From JACZSB01 sp965372015 (lineage in GTDB: Bacteria > Fidelibacterota > Marinisomatia > SCGC-AAA003-L08 > TS1B11): a DNA stretch of 30,084 nucleotides. Positions 16,427 to 24,414 of the stretch are shown here, piece by piece. The position numbers were made by a program, and so were the translations under genes. The DNA lies in assembly GCA_965372015.1 (NCBI GenBank), contig CBDVAP010000020.1:1-30084 (forward strand), read 5' to 3'. Position 1 is the stretch's first letter; each line of letters begins with the position of its first letter. Under the pieces are notes generated by a model. That model ran no database searches. It was given only the letters and a program-made list of their open reading frames with translations, and had not been told where the DNA came from.

Positions 16427-18499
16427 TTAGAAATTGGCCGCCACAATCACTATTAAGATTCCTCCGACCAGTGCCCACAGAACGTAGTTTTGTACCCGGC
16501 CGGTTTGCACTTTGCGGCCCACGGCCCCCATCCAGGCCACCACCCGGCCAAGGCCATCCACCACGATCTGGTCCAGCCAGTAGTAATCCAGCCAACCGGA
16601 GGCGTCGCTGGCCTTCACCGTGCCCCGGCCCCATCCGTCGATAAAGCGCTGGTCCCACAGATCCCAGTCCAGCCAGGCGATCTTGTCGGTCAGCCACAGG
16701 AAGGGCTGGTATAACAGGGCATCGTAAATCTCATCGAAATAAAACTTGGAACGTGATAATTGGTAGAGCCCCATTCGTTGTAACTTTTTCGCCCAGGCCT
16801 TGGGGTCCAACCACCCCAGCAGGTAGAACATTACCGCCAGCAATATACCACTCCCGGCCACACCCACCGACAGCCGCACGGCCTGGTCGTGGGCCTCGTG
16901 GAAGCCGTGCTCTAAGTGCTCCACCCCCAGTTCAGCGTACCCTGTAAGGTTCTCCGCCTGGGGTATAGTTTTGGTGAACCACCCATCCGCGTGCAGGGGA
17001 TTGATCCCCGGCAGGGTAAAGAACAGGGCAAATGACAGGGCCGCCAGGGCCATCAAGGGACCGGTCATGACCAGGGAGGGCTCATGCACCTGCTGGTTAA
17101 CCTTGGCTTTCGCCGGCTTTCCATGGAAGGTCATGAAGATCAAACGGAACATATAAAAGGCAGTGATGGCCGCCGCCCCGAAGCCGGCCACCGGGAACAG
17201 CATGGCCCACCACTGGTGGTGCTGATGGGCGAAGGCCAGGGTCCCGGCCAATATAGCGTCCTTGCTCAGGAAGCCCGAAAACAGAGGTACACCCGAGATA
17301 GCCAGTGCGCCGATCAGCATGGTGATATAGGTGATGGGCATCCGTTGCCGCAGGCCGCCCATGTTGCGCATATCCTGGGGATCGGTCTCATGGTCACCGC
17401 TGTGCTCCAGGGCGTGGTGCAGGGCGTGGATCACCGAGCCGGAGCAGAGGAACAGCAGCCCCTTGAACATGGCGTGAGTGCCCAGGTGAAAGAAGGCCGC
17501 CTGCTGAGCGCCCATGCCCACAGCCATGACCATGTACCCCAATTGGCTGATGGTGGAATAGGCCAGCACCCGTTTGATGTCGGTCTGGGTGATGGCTATT
17601 AAGGCTCCCAACACCGCCGTAATAGCCCCGATGGCCCCTACGAACAGCAGAGCGGCCGGGGTTAATATGGGAAACAGGCGCACGGTTAGGTAAACGCCGG
17701 CGGCCACCATGGTGGCGGCATGAATCAGGGCCGACACCGGTGTAGGGCCTTCCATGGCGTCGGGCAGCCACACGTGCAGCGGAAACTGGGCCGACTTACC
17801 GACAGCACCCATGAATACCAGCACTCCGGCTACCGAAAGCAGGCCCATCTGCCCGGCGAACAGGTTGCCCCCATCCACATCCACCAATTCGTACAATCCC
17901 TGGAAAGTGAAGCTGCCCGTAACGGTCCACAGCAGCATGATGCCGATAAACATGCCGATGTCACCCACCCGGTTGGTGAGGAAGGCTTTCTTGGAGGCAT
18001 CGGCGGCGCTGTCCTTCTCGAACCAGTGGCCGATCAGCAGGTAGGAGCTGAGCCCCACCAGCTCCCAGAACACGTACATCATAATCAGGCTGTGCGCCAG
18101 GACGATCCCGTTCATGGAAAAGGTGAAAATCCCCAGGTAGCCGAAGAAGCGGGTGTAGCGCACGTCGCCGCGCATGTACTCCACCGAATAAAGGTGGACC
18201 AGGCCGGAGATCAGCGCCACTATCACCAGCATCACCACGGCGATATTATCCAGCTGGAAGCCTAATGTCAGGGAGAAGTCCCCCAGCGAGAACCATACCA
18301 GCTTGGGATAATGTTCCATGGGCGAGCCCAACACCACCGAGAAGAACATGCTCAGGGCCAGCACCAGGGTAACCGCCAACGCCCCCACCGATAGCCATAC
18401 GCCCCGGGGACCGATCAGGCGGCCGAAAAATATCTGCAAGACGAACGAGGCCAGCGGCAGAAACAGGATTATCAAGGCGTACAGGGTCAGGGTATGCAC
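16427..18499 (-). CDS. nuoL: NADH-quinone oxidoreductase subunit L, cluster A
   Basis: A 690-residue distal antiporter-like subunit. Seen: YVFWELVGLSSYLLIGHWF (Glu at about 146), GKSAQFPLHVWLPDAMEGPTP (Lys at about 235) and HAATMVAAGVYL. There is a long C-terminal region with an amphipathic stretch and a last anchor ending LVGGILIVIVAANF. A His-rich loop HALHHALEHSGDHETDPQD (near residue 365) is absent from the cluster B NuoL and accounts for part of the extra length. The start is GTG at 18499, two bases after the nuoK stop. Confidence 0.97.
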   Translation of the reverse strand: MHTLTLYALIILFLPLASFVLQIFFGRLIGPRGVWLSVGALAVTLVLALSMFFSVVLGSPMEHYPKLVWFSLGDFSLTLGFQLDNIAVVMLVIVALISGLVHLYSVEYMRGDVRYTRFFGYLGIFTFSMNGIVLAHSLIMMYVFWELVGLSSYLLIGHWFEKDSAADASKKAFLTNRVGDIGMFIGIMLLWTVTGSFTFQGLYELVDVDGGNLFAGQMGLLSVAGVLVFMGAVGKSAQFPLHVWLPDAMEGPTPVSALIHAATMVAAGVYLTVRLFPILTPAALLFVGAIGAITAVLGALIAITQTDIKRVLAYSTISQLGYMVMAVGMGAQQAAFFHLGTHAMFKGLLFLCSGSVIHALHHALEHSGDHETDPQDMRNMGGLRQRMPITYITMLIGALAISGVPLFSGFLSKDAILAGTLAFAHQHHQWWAMLFPVAGFGAAAITAFYMFRLIFMTFHGKPAKAKVNQQVHEPSLVMTGPLMALAALSFALFFTLPGINPLHADGWFTKTIPQAENLTGYAELGVEHLEHGFHEAHDQAVRLSVGVAGSGILLAVMFYLLGWLDPKAWAKKLQRMGLYQLSRSKFYFDEIYDALLYQPFLWLTDKIAWLDWDLWDQRFIDGWGRGTVKASDASGWLDYYWLDQIVVDGLGRVVAWMGAVGRKVQTGRVQNYVLWALVGGILIVIVAANF

Positions 18500-18501
18500 G
18501 G

Positions 18502-18813
18502 CTAGCCTCGCAGCTCCCGGGCTTCGTCGATATGGATGGTCTGGAAGGTCTTGTACAGGTTGATGATGATCGCCAGGGCCACGGCGGCCTCGCAGGCGGC
18601 CATTACTATCACCAGCAGGGCAAATACCTGTCCCGGCAGTTGCACGCTCAACCCCCCGAACCGGTTGAAGGCCACCAGGTTCAGGTTGGCGGCGTTCAGG
18701 ATCAGCTCGATGCCCATTAGTACCGCCACGCCGTTGCGGCGGGTCATCACCGCGTATAGCCCCAAGCAGAACAGCACCAGGCCGATAAAGAGGTAGGACT
18801 CCAGGCTAGCCAT
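18502..18813 (-). CDS. nuoK: NADH-quinone oxidoreductase subunit K, cluster A
   Basis: A 103-residue three-helix membrane subunit. TRRNGVAVLMGIELILNAAN carries the helix 2 Glu, and AACEAAVALAIIINLY carries the helix 3 Glu. The ATG is inside the nuoJ end (8-bp overlap) with a GGAGGGA ribosome site just upstream. Length is normal. Confidence 0.97.
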   Translation of the reverse strand: MASLESYLFIGLVLFCLGLYAVMTRRNGVAVLMGIELILNAANLNLVAFNRFGGLSVQLPGQVFALLVIVMAACEAAVALAIIINLYKTFQTIHIDEARELRG

Positions 18814-19300
18814 GTTCCCTCCGGGCCAGGTAGGCCGCCCCCAACAGGGCCAATAACAGCAGCACCCCGGCTACTTCGAAATGCAGCAGGTAGCGGGTGA
18901 GGAGCGCAGTCCCTAGTGTTTTGACTGTGCCGTCCACCGCCTCTAAATCCCCGCGGTGCCAAGGGGCGCGCAACATCAGGTTGGCCAGGCCAATAAACAG
19001 AACCAGCACTGCCAGGGCCGAGGCCAGCCGGTTGGGCGCCGAGGACTTCACCAGCACTTGCGCTCCGATCTGAGTTGTGAGCATAACCCCGAAAATAATC
19101 AACACCAGGATACCGCCCACGTAGATCACCACTTGAGTGGCCGCCAGAAAATCGGCGTACAGGAAAACATACAGTCCGGCCACACCGAACAGGGTGCCCA
19201 TCAGGGCCACGGCCGCGTGCACCAAGTTGGGTGATGTGACTGTAAAGTAGGCTGTCACCACCACGAAAGCCGCCAGTAATATGAAAGTGATTTCACCCAA
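18806..19300 (-). CDS. nuoJ: NADH-quinone oxidoreductase subunit J, cluster A
   Basis: A 164-residue five-helix membrane subunit. Recognisable are SPNLVHAAVALMGTLFGVAGLYVFL and AATQVVIYVGGILVLIIFGVML (in adjoining pieces). The start is TTG at 19300, seven bases after the nuoI stop, with GGAG about 12 bases upstream. I see no ATG that would keep the first helix. The C-terminus ends in LARREHG, overlapping nuoK. Confidence 0.94.
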   Translation of the reverse strand: MGEITFILLAAFVVVTAYFTVTSPNLVHAAVALMGTLFGVAGLYVFLYADFLAATQVVIYVGGILVLIIFGVMLTTQIGAQVLVKSSAPNRLASALAVLVLFIGLANLMLRAPWHRGDLEAVDGTVKTLGTALLTRYLLHFEVAGVLLLLALLGAAYLARREHG

Positions 19301-19306
19301 CTAGTT

Positions 19307-20515
19307 TCAATTCTCCAAATTGGTGAGAATCTCTTCAATCTCACTATTCAGTTTGCCCAGTCCGGAAAGGGTTGTACGGATTTCGTCGGCGGCCACCTTG
19401 AGCGACCCTCCCTGCCGCATCGTCCGGTTCAGGATCGCCTTGGCTTTGCCCCGGGCCGTACGGTCGCTGATGCCATTCAAAACTGTCAGGTCTACTTTCT
19501 TCGCCGGGACACCTGCTGCAGTAGCAGTATCAGAAGCCGTGGCTCCTTTCTCCTCTTTTGGTCCTGCCACTGCTGCTGCTACTGCCACTTCCTCAACATC
19601 CGCCTGCTTGCCGGCCGCCTGCGCCAACTGGGTCACTGCGTCGGCGATCTCGCCGGTCAGCTTCCCGGCCTCCTTCAAAGCGGCCCGCACGGCCTCGGCA
19701 ACTTCACCGGGAGCTTTACCGGCCCGCAGCGCCCCCATAGCGGTCTTTTTGGCCAGACCGCGGGTGACCCGATCCTCAATAGCATTCAAGGCGGACAAAT
19801 CTGCCTTGGCGGCAGGGGCACCTTTTGCAGTAGCAGTAGCAGTGGCAGTAGTAGTTTTTGACGCCGGAATTACTGTTTCTTTTCCCTCTACTGCCACCGC
19901 CCCTGCTACTGCTACTTCCCCGTAATAGGCCTCCCGGCGCGCCGCCCGTTCAATCCGGGGGTTGGGTACCCCTACGGTCTCTGCCAGCTGGGCCACCTGC
20001 TCATCGGGGGCGGTGGCGAACTGGAAGACCAGCCCATCGCGGTTGCGCACCGAAAACTCGTAGTCCAGGGCGCGCTTTTGGCCGTTGGGACCACCGGTCA
20101 TGTAGATGCAGTCTTCCGGGCAGGGGAATGCGCACAGATTACAGTAGCAGCACTCGGCCATATCGATATCGAAACGGGTCACCAGCAACCGCAGGGTGGT
20201 ACCGTTGGAGGTGCTTCCCAGGTCCATGTCTTTGGGCGCCTTGATGGTATCGATCTTGATGCAATCCACCGGGCAGGCCCGTACACATTGCAGGCAGCCG
20301 ATACAATCGTCGATGTCCACATGCAGCCGGGTGCGAATGCTGTTGTAGCGGGCTTCCTCAAAACCGATGGCTCGCTCGGGCAACGGCCAGCGCTCATGGG
20401 GATATTGCAGGGTGGCATTCAGCTGCTTTTTATGGACGAAGTGCCGCATGGTAACCCGCATCCCGTCCCAGAGGGTGCTGAGGGCACTGCCGATATTGCT
20501 GAAGTAGCCGCTCAT
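19307..20515 (-). CDS. nuoI: NADH-quinone oxidoreductase subunit I with a duplicated C-terminal extension, cluster A
   Basis: A 402-residue protein; normal NuoI is 130-200. Residues 1-170 are standard, with [4Fe-4S] ligands C71/C74/C77/C81 and C122/C125/C128/C132. From about 200 the sequence turns into an Ala/Thr/Lys-rich linker with TATATATA, then a repeat at 240-298 beginning LSALNAIEDRVTRGLAKKTA. A second linker follows, then a related repeat at 343-401 beginning LTVLNGISDRTARGKAKAIL. Both repeats are probably alpha-helical and share an L..LN.I.DR..RG.AK pattern and a G-K-L..EI ending. I do not recognise the repeat. Cluster A lacks nuoEFG, so the tail could dock an electron donor or partner; that is speculation. 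The frame is open throughout and runs into nuoJ normally, so it is not an assembly fusion by frameshift. Confidence 0.93.
   Translation of the reverse strand: MSGYFSNIGSALSTLWDGMRVTMRHFVHKKQLNATLQYPHERWPLPERAIGFEEARYNSIRTRLHVDIDDCIGCLQCVRACPVDCIKIDTIKAPKDMDLGSTSNGTTLRLLVTRFDIDMAECCYCNLCAFPCPEDCIYMTGGPNGQKRALDYEFSVRNRDGLVFQFATAPDEQVAQLAETVGVPNPRIERAARREAYYGEVAVAGAVAVEGKETVIPASKTTTATATATAKGAPAAKADLSALNAIEDRVTRGLAKKTAMGALRAGKAPGEVAEAVRAALKEAGKLTGEIADAVTQLAQAAGKQADVEEVAVAAAVAGPKEEKGATASDTATAAGVPAKKVDLTVLNGISDRTARGKAKAILNRTMRQGGSLKVAADEIRTTLSGLGKLNSEIEEILTNLEN
19827..19855. repeat. Simple GCAGTA-type repeat in the nuoI linker
   Basis: An imperfect run of gcagta/gcagtg units on the plus strand encodes the Thr/Ala-rich linker of the long NuoI. 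The unit length is a multiple of three, so slippage would change linker length without shifting frame. Similar gca/gct-rich patches occur near 19511 and 19566 in the second linker. Confidence 0.6.
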
Positions 20516-20531
20516 TTTACCACCACCGCCA

Positions 20532-21656
20532 TCATCCGAAAATCAGCTCCCAGACCCCGACACAAAAAATGTTCACCAGCGCAAAGGGGATAAACACCTT
20601 CCAGGCGGTGTACATGAGCTGGTCCACCCGCAGCCGGGGCCAGGTCCAGCGGAACCACATCATCACGAATATGAAGAATGCGACCTTGCCAAAAATCCAG
20701 AAAACACCCCACAGGGGGCCCTCCAGATAATACCAGCCCTCAGCTATCCCCAGCAGCCGCAACAGGCTCCCCACCGGGGACAACCAGCCCCCCAGGAACA
20801 CGATGGCGGTCATCAGGGCGACGATAGCCATGTTGGCGTATTCCGACAGGAAGAAAATGGCCCAGCGGAAACCGGAGTACTCGGTCATGAAACCCGATAC
20901 CAGCTCCGATTCGGACTCCGGCAAATCGAAGGGCGTCCGGTTTACCTCGGCCACCCCGGACATGAAAAATATCAGGAAGGCCACCACGGTAAAGGGGCTG
21001 TGAACCAGGAACCAGCGATGTTGCTCCTGCCAGGCAACGATATCGTGGAACTGCAGGCTGCCCACCACCATGATCACCAGCAGCAGCGACAGCCCCAACG
21101 GCAGCTCGTAGCTGATTATCTGGGCCGCAGAACGCATGGCGCCATACAGCGACCACTTGTTATTCGAGGCCCAGCCTGTCAGGATAATGCCGATTACGCC
21201 CACCGAACTGATGGCGGTCACGTAGAAAATACCGATGTTGAAATCTGAGATCACCAGGCCGTAGCCTACCGGAATCCCAATAAATGCGCAAAAGGCGGCC
21301 CCGAAAATGAGGAAGGGAGCCCAGCGAAACAGGCGCTGGTCACTATCCGCCGGTATAATGTCTTCTTTGATCACCAGTTTGAGAGCGTCGGCCAAGGTCT
21401 GGCCGATGCCGCCCCAGAAGCGCTTGCCGCCCCGGAAACCGAACAGACCTGCTTCCATCGGTCCCAGCCGGTCCTGCATAAAAGCTGAAACCTTGCGCTC
21501 GAAATAAACCGCCACCAGGGCGTTGAGGGCCATCAGCAGGAAGACCACCAACCCCAGCGACACAACCACCGTGAGCAACCCGGCCGCCCAGGCGTTATCG
21601 GGGATCCAGGCCAGACCCAACAGGCCGGTAGTGAGGAAATCGGTAAAGGAGGTCAC
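20532..21656 (-). CDS. nuoH: NADH-quinone oxidoreductase subunit H, cluster A
   Basis: A 374-residue membrane subunit forming the quinone channel. Seen: VYFERKVSAFMQDRLGPMEAG, LKLVIKEDIIPADSD, EVNRTPFDLPESESELVSG and FMTEYSGFRWAIFFLSEYANM. I chose GTG at 21656, which overlaps the nuoD stop as GTGA and has GGGGGAG about 8 bases upstream. The frame is open to 21722, but that part lies inside nuoD and has no similarity. Slightly longer than the cluster B copy. Confidence 0.95.
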   Translation of the reverse strand: MTSFTDFLTTGLLGLAWIPDNAWAAGLLTVVVSLGLVVFLLMALNALVAVYFERKVSAFMQDRLGPMEAGLFGFRGGKRFWGGIGQTLADALKLVIKEDIIPADSDQRLFRWAPFLIFGAAFCAFIGIPVGYGLVISDFNIGIFYVTAISSVGVIGIILTGWASNNKWSLYGAMRSAAQIISYELPLGLSLLLVIMVVGSLQFHDIVAWQEQHRWFLVHSPFTVVAFLIFFMSGVAEVNRTPFDLPESESELVSGFMTEYSGFRWAIFFLSEYANMAIVALMTAIVFLGGWLSPVGSLLRLLGIAEGWYYLEGPLWGVFWIFGKVAFFIFVMMWFRWTWPRLRVDQLMYTAWKVFIPFALVNIFCVGVWELIFG

Positions 21657-22801
21657 CGGTCGATCTCCCCCAGCACGATGTCCAGACTGCCCAGGACGGC
21701 GATCACATCCGAAATCATCCAACCGCGGGCGATTTCGTTGATCACCGACAAATTGCAGAAGGCCGGCGAGCGCATCTTCACCCGGTAAGGCTTGGGAGAG
21801 CCGTCGCTGACGATGTAAAAGCCCAGGTCGCCCTTGGGATTCTCGGCCCGGAAGTGAATCTCGCCTTTCGGGGGACGCACTTTCTTGGGCACCGCGGCAT
21901 GCACGTCACCCTCCGGCGGCAATTGGTCCAGCGCCTGCCGGACGATGCGGACACTCTGGCGCAGCTCCTCTACCCGTACCCAGTACCGGTCCCAGCAATC
22001 GCCTACCGTGCCTACCTCGCCTTTACCAACTACCACGTCAAAGTCGAACCGGTCATAGATCGAGTAGGGTTCTGCCTTCCGCAAATCCCACTCTACTCCC
22101 GAGGCCCGTAACACCGGTCCGGTGCAGCCCCAGTTAATAGCCACGTCGGCCGGTAGTACGCCCACGTCTGCGGTGCGCTCGATGAAAATCTTGTTGTAGG
22201 TCAACAGCCGGTCATACTCCACGATCTGGGGCTCGAACCACTCCAGGAACTCACGGGCGTACTGGACGAAATTGGGCGGCAGATCATGAGATACTCCACC
22301 GATCCAGATGTAGTTGTACAGCAGCCGGGCCCCGCAGGTATATTCGAACAGATCCAGTATGCGCTCCCGGTCGCGAAAGGTGTAAGTGATGGGGGTAATG
22401 CCCCCCAGGTCCAGCCCCATGGCGCCTACTGCCATCAAGTGGCTGGCGATGCGCTGCAGCTCGGCCATTATCACCCGGATGTATTCCACCCGCTCCGGTA
22501 TCTCGATGCCCATCAGTTTTTCCACCGCCATGGCCCACACGTGGCTGTTGTTCATGGAGGCCAGGTAGTCGCAGCGGTCCACATAGGGGATCACCTGCGG
22601 ATAGGTGACATTCTCGCAATGTTTTTCGAAACAGCGGTGCAGGTAGCCCAGGTGTGGCTCGATGTGAGATACTATCTCACCGTCGGTCTTTATCTTCAGC
22701 CGCAGCACACCGTGGGTGCTGGGATGTTGCGGTCCCATATTCAGGACCATCTCCTCGGTCTTGATCACGCCGAAATTTCGGAGCTCTTCAGCCGGGCTCA
22801 T
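21653..22801 (-). CDS. nuoD: NADH-quinone oxidoreductase subunit D, cluster A
   Basis: A 382-residue hydrogenase-like subunit. NMGPQHPSTHGVLRLKIKTDG has the quinone-site His pair (H26, H30); a Tyr in the DRCDYLAS segment (about 79) matches the quinone-binding Tyr. The C-terminus is SDVIAVLGSLDIVLGEIDR. I chose ATG at 22801, which overlaps the nuoC TGA as ATGA; a TTG two codons earlier is possible but less likely. It differs widely from the cluster B NuoD, including a shorter region before the C-terminal block. Confidence 0.97.
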   Translation of the reverse strand: MSPAEELRNFGVIKTEEMVLNMGPQHPSTHGVLRLKIKTDGEIVSHIEPHLGYLHRCFEKHCENVTYPQVIPYVDRCDYLASMNNSHVWAMAVEKLMGIEIPERVEYIRVIMAELQRIASHLMAVGAMGLDLGGITPITYTFRDRERILDLFEYTCGARLLYNYIWIGGVSHDLPPNFVQYAREFLEWFEPQIVEYDRLLTYNKIFIERTADVGVLPADVAINWGCTGPVLRASGVEWDLRKAEPYSIYDRFDFDVVVGKGEVGTVGDCWDRYWVRVEELRQSVRIVRQALDQLPPEGDVHAAVPKKVRPPKGEIHFRAENPKGDLGFYIVSDGSPKPYRVKMRSPAFCNLSVINEIARGWMISDVIAVLGSLDIVLGEIDR

Positions 22802-23289
22802 TCCCAACCCCGTTTGTCTTTGGGCACCGGTATGCCCCGGTAATAGTCCGGGGTAGTGTAATCCTTGAGCAGGGGGTGTCCCTTCCAGTCGAAGGGCAGC
22901 AGGATCCGCCGCAAGTCCGGGTGCCCCTCGAAGTTGATCCCAAAGAGGTCGTACACTTCCCGCTCGTGCCAGTCGGCCGTGCGCCAGATATTCGCCACGG
23001 AGGGGATCGATCCGCCTTCCCGGGGAGCTGCGATGCGTACCTCCAGCTTATGCAATTGGTCCATCGAATGTAGATTGTAGGCCACCCACAACGCCTGCTC
23101 CGGTCCCCCATCGTGTCCACTGAGACACATCAGGGAATCGAAATGCAGCTCCTGATCCTCCCGCAACAGATAGGCCACCTCCAGCCACTGTTCCGGCTGG
23201 ATTGATATATAATGGACCTCATCTTCGCTAGGTATCAACGCCCCCGGCACAGACTGGTCCACTCGGGCTTTAATCTCGGCAATTTCCAT
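22798..23289 (-). CDS. nuoC: NADH-quinone oxidoreductase subunit C, cluster A
   Basis: A 163-residue peripheral-arm subunit. The signature is seen as WRTADWHEREVYDLFGINF followed by EGHPDLRRILLPFDW. It ends KDKRGWE, overlapping nuoD by four bases. It starts at ATG 23289, 25 bp after nuoB. Confidence 0.96.
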   Translation of the reverse strand: MEIAEIKARVDQSVPGALIPSEDEVHYISIQPEQWLEVAYLLREDQELHFDSLMCLSGHDGGPEQALWVAYNLHSMDQLHKLEVRIAAPREGGSIPSVANIWRTADWHEREVYDLFGINFEGHPDLRRILLPFDWKGHPLLKDYTTPDYYRGIPVPKDKRGWE

Positions 23290-23314
23290 TTTGTTTTAGG
23301 GGAACCGCTAAGGT

Positions 23315-23809
23315 TCAGGACACCTTACGCAGTGGGGTATCTTCTCTAATTTTCTTGCGCAGCTCCAGCAGTCCCTCGATCAGCGCTTCAGGCCGAGGCG
23401 GACAGCCAGGCACATAGATGTCCACCGGTACTATCAGGTCCACCCCTTTCAGCACGTGATAGCCATGCTGCCAGTATGGTCCACCGCTGTTGGAGCAACT
23501 ACCCATGGAAATGATGTACTTGGGTTCCGCCATCTGGTCATAGAGCCGTTTGATCCTGGTGGCCATGGTCAACGTGACGGTGCCCGATACCAGGATAACA
23601 TCGGCTTGCCGGGGTGAGGCCCGAGGCATGGCGCCGAAACGCTCCAGATCGTGCCGGGGCTGGGCCGCTGCGATCATTTCGATAGCGCAACAGGCCAGAC
23701 CAAACTGGAAGTACCATTGGGAGTTGGCCCGAGCCCAATTGAGCAGATCATCCACTTTGCCGACGAAAATGCTGTCGCGTGAAAATCGATTAACCAGGGA
23801 CATATCCAT
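23315..23809 (-). CDS. nuoB: NADH-quinone oxidoreductase subunit B (N2 cluster), cluster A
   Basis: A 164-residue subunit with the N2 ligands C40/C41 in GLACCAIEMIA, C105 in MGSCSNSGG and C136 in PGCPPRPEA. It starts at ATG 23809, eight bases after the nuoA stop; an ATG two codons later is an alternative. Length is normal. Confidence 0.97.
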   Translation of the reverse strand: MDMSLVNRFSRDSIFVGKVDDLLNWARANSQWYFQFGLACCAIEMIAAAQPRHDLERFGAMPRASPRQADVILVSGTVTLTMATRIKRLYDQMAEPKYIISMGSCSNSGGPYWQHGYHVLKGVDLIVPVDIYVPGCPPRPEALIEGLLELRKKIREDTPLRKVS

Positions 23810-23817
23810 AGGATTCT

Positions 23818-24270
23818 CTAGCGCTCCGGTTCGGCGGCCGTCTTAGGCGCCGGCTTATCTAAAACGGGCCGCTCCAGCTGTGCGTAACGGCCCTGAGCAT
23901 AGGGCACCTCCATCTTAACCCAGTCCAGGTCTCCACGACGCCAAACGGCGATCAAGCCCACAGTCAGGATAAAAAGGAAGATCAGCATCTCCACAAAGGC
24001 CACCAGGCCCAAGTCCTTGAACACCACCGCCCAGGGAAAAAGCAATACCACTTCTACGTCAAAAATGAGAAATATCAGGGCCACCACATAAAAGCGGATA
24101 TTGAACTGCATTCGGGCATTGCCTATGGCCTCTTCTCCACATTCATATATGGAGCTCTTAAGAGCGCTTTTATCCGTGGGCGCCAGAATTCGCTGGAGAA
24201 ATAGGGCAAAGAGAATCAGGAGAATGGAGAGTATACTGAATATCAGAATGGGGGCAAAATCGCTATACAC
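23818..24270 (-). CDS. nuoA: NADH-quinone oxidoreductase subunit A, cluster A (first gene)
   Basis: A 150-residue three-helix membrane subunit. It has IYECGEEAIGNARMQFNIRF with the Cys of the YECG loop, and YVVALIFLIFDVEVVLLFPWA with the conserved acids. The C-terminus extends about 30 residues past the usual end (Pro/Lys/Glu-rich). The start is GTG at 24270 with an AAGGGA ribosome site; nearby upstream ATGs are in another frame and stop at once. It is the first gene after a clear promoter in the divergent intergenic region. Confidence 0.95.
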   Translation of the reverse strand: MYSDFAPILIFSILSILLILFALFLQRILAPTDKSALKSSIYECGEEAIGNARMQFNIRFYVVALIFLIFDVEVVLLFPWAVVFKDLGLVAFVEMLIFLFILTVGLIAVWRRGDLDWVKMEVPYAQGRYAQLERPVLDKPAPKTAAEPER

Positions 24271-24297
24271 GCTGCATTCCCTTCATTGTTAAGACTA

Positions 24298-24329
24298 CAA
24301 AATTACCCTGCGCCGAAAATTCATGTCAA
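24298..24329 (-). promoter_or_regulatory. Promoter for the nuo block
   Basis: On the minus strand, TTGACA (24329-24324), an 18-base spacer, then TAATTTTG (24305-24298). TTGACA is a perfect -35 box. TAATTTTG fits the Bacteroidetes-type -7 element TAnnTTTG better than the TATAAT box. A start near 24291 would leave a leader of about 20 bases before the nuoA GTG. No other gap in the following 24 kb is large enough for an equally clear site. Confidence 0.6.
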
Positions 24330-24377
24330 GGCATTCCGTTAACAGCTGGCCGGGCATTAAAGAATGGTCGGCAACCG

Positions 24378-24409
24378 TTGTGCCCTGAACTTTTGAGCGG
24401 GTAAATTTA
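24378..24409 (+). promoter_or_regulatory. Possible promoter for proline dehydrogenase
   Basis: TTGTGC at 24378-24383 and TAAATTTA at 24402-24409, with a spacing like that of the divergent nuo promoter, match the loose TTG/TAnnTTT pattern. It lies so close to the ATG at 24415 that the transcript would be nearly leaderless, which fits the absence of a ribosome site there. Weak evidence. Confidence 0.3.
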
Positions 24410-24414
24410 CACCC

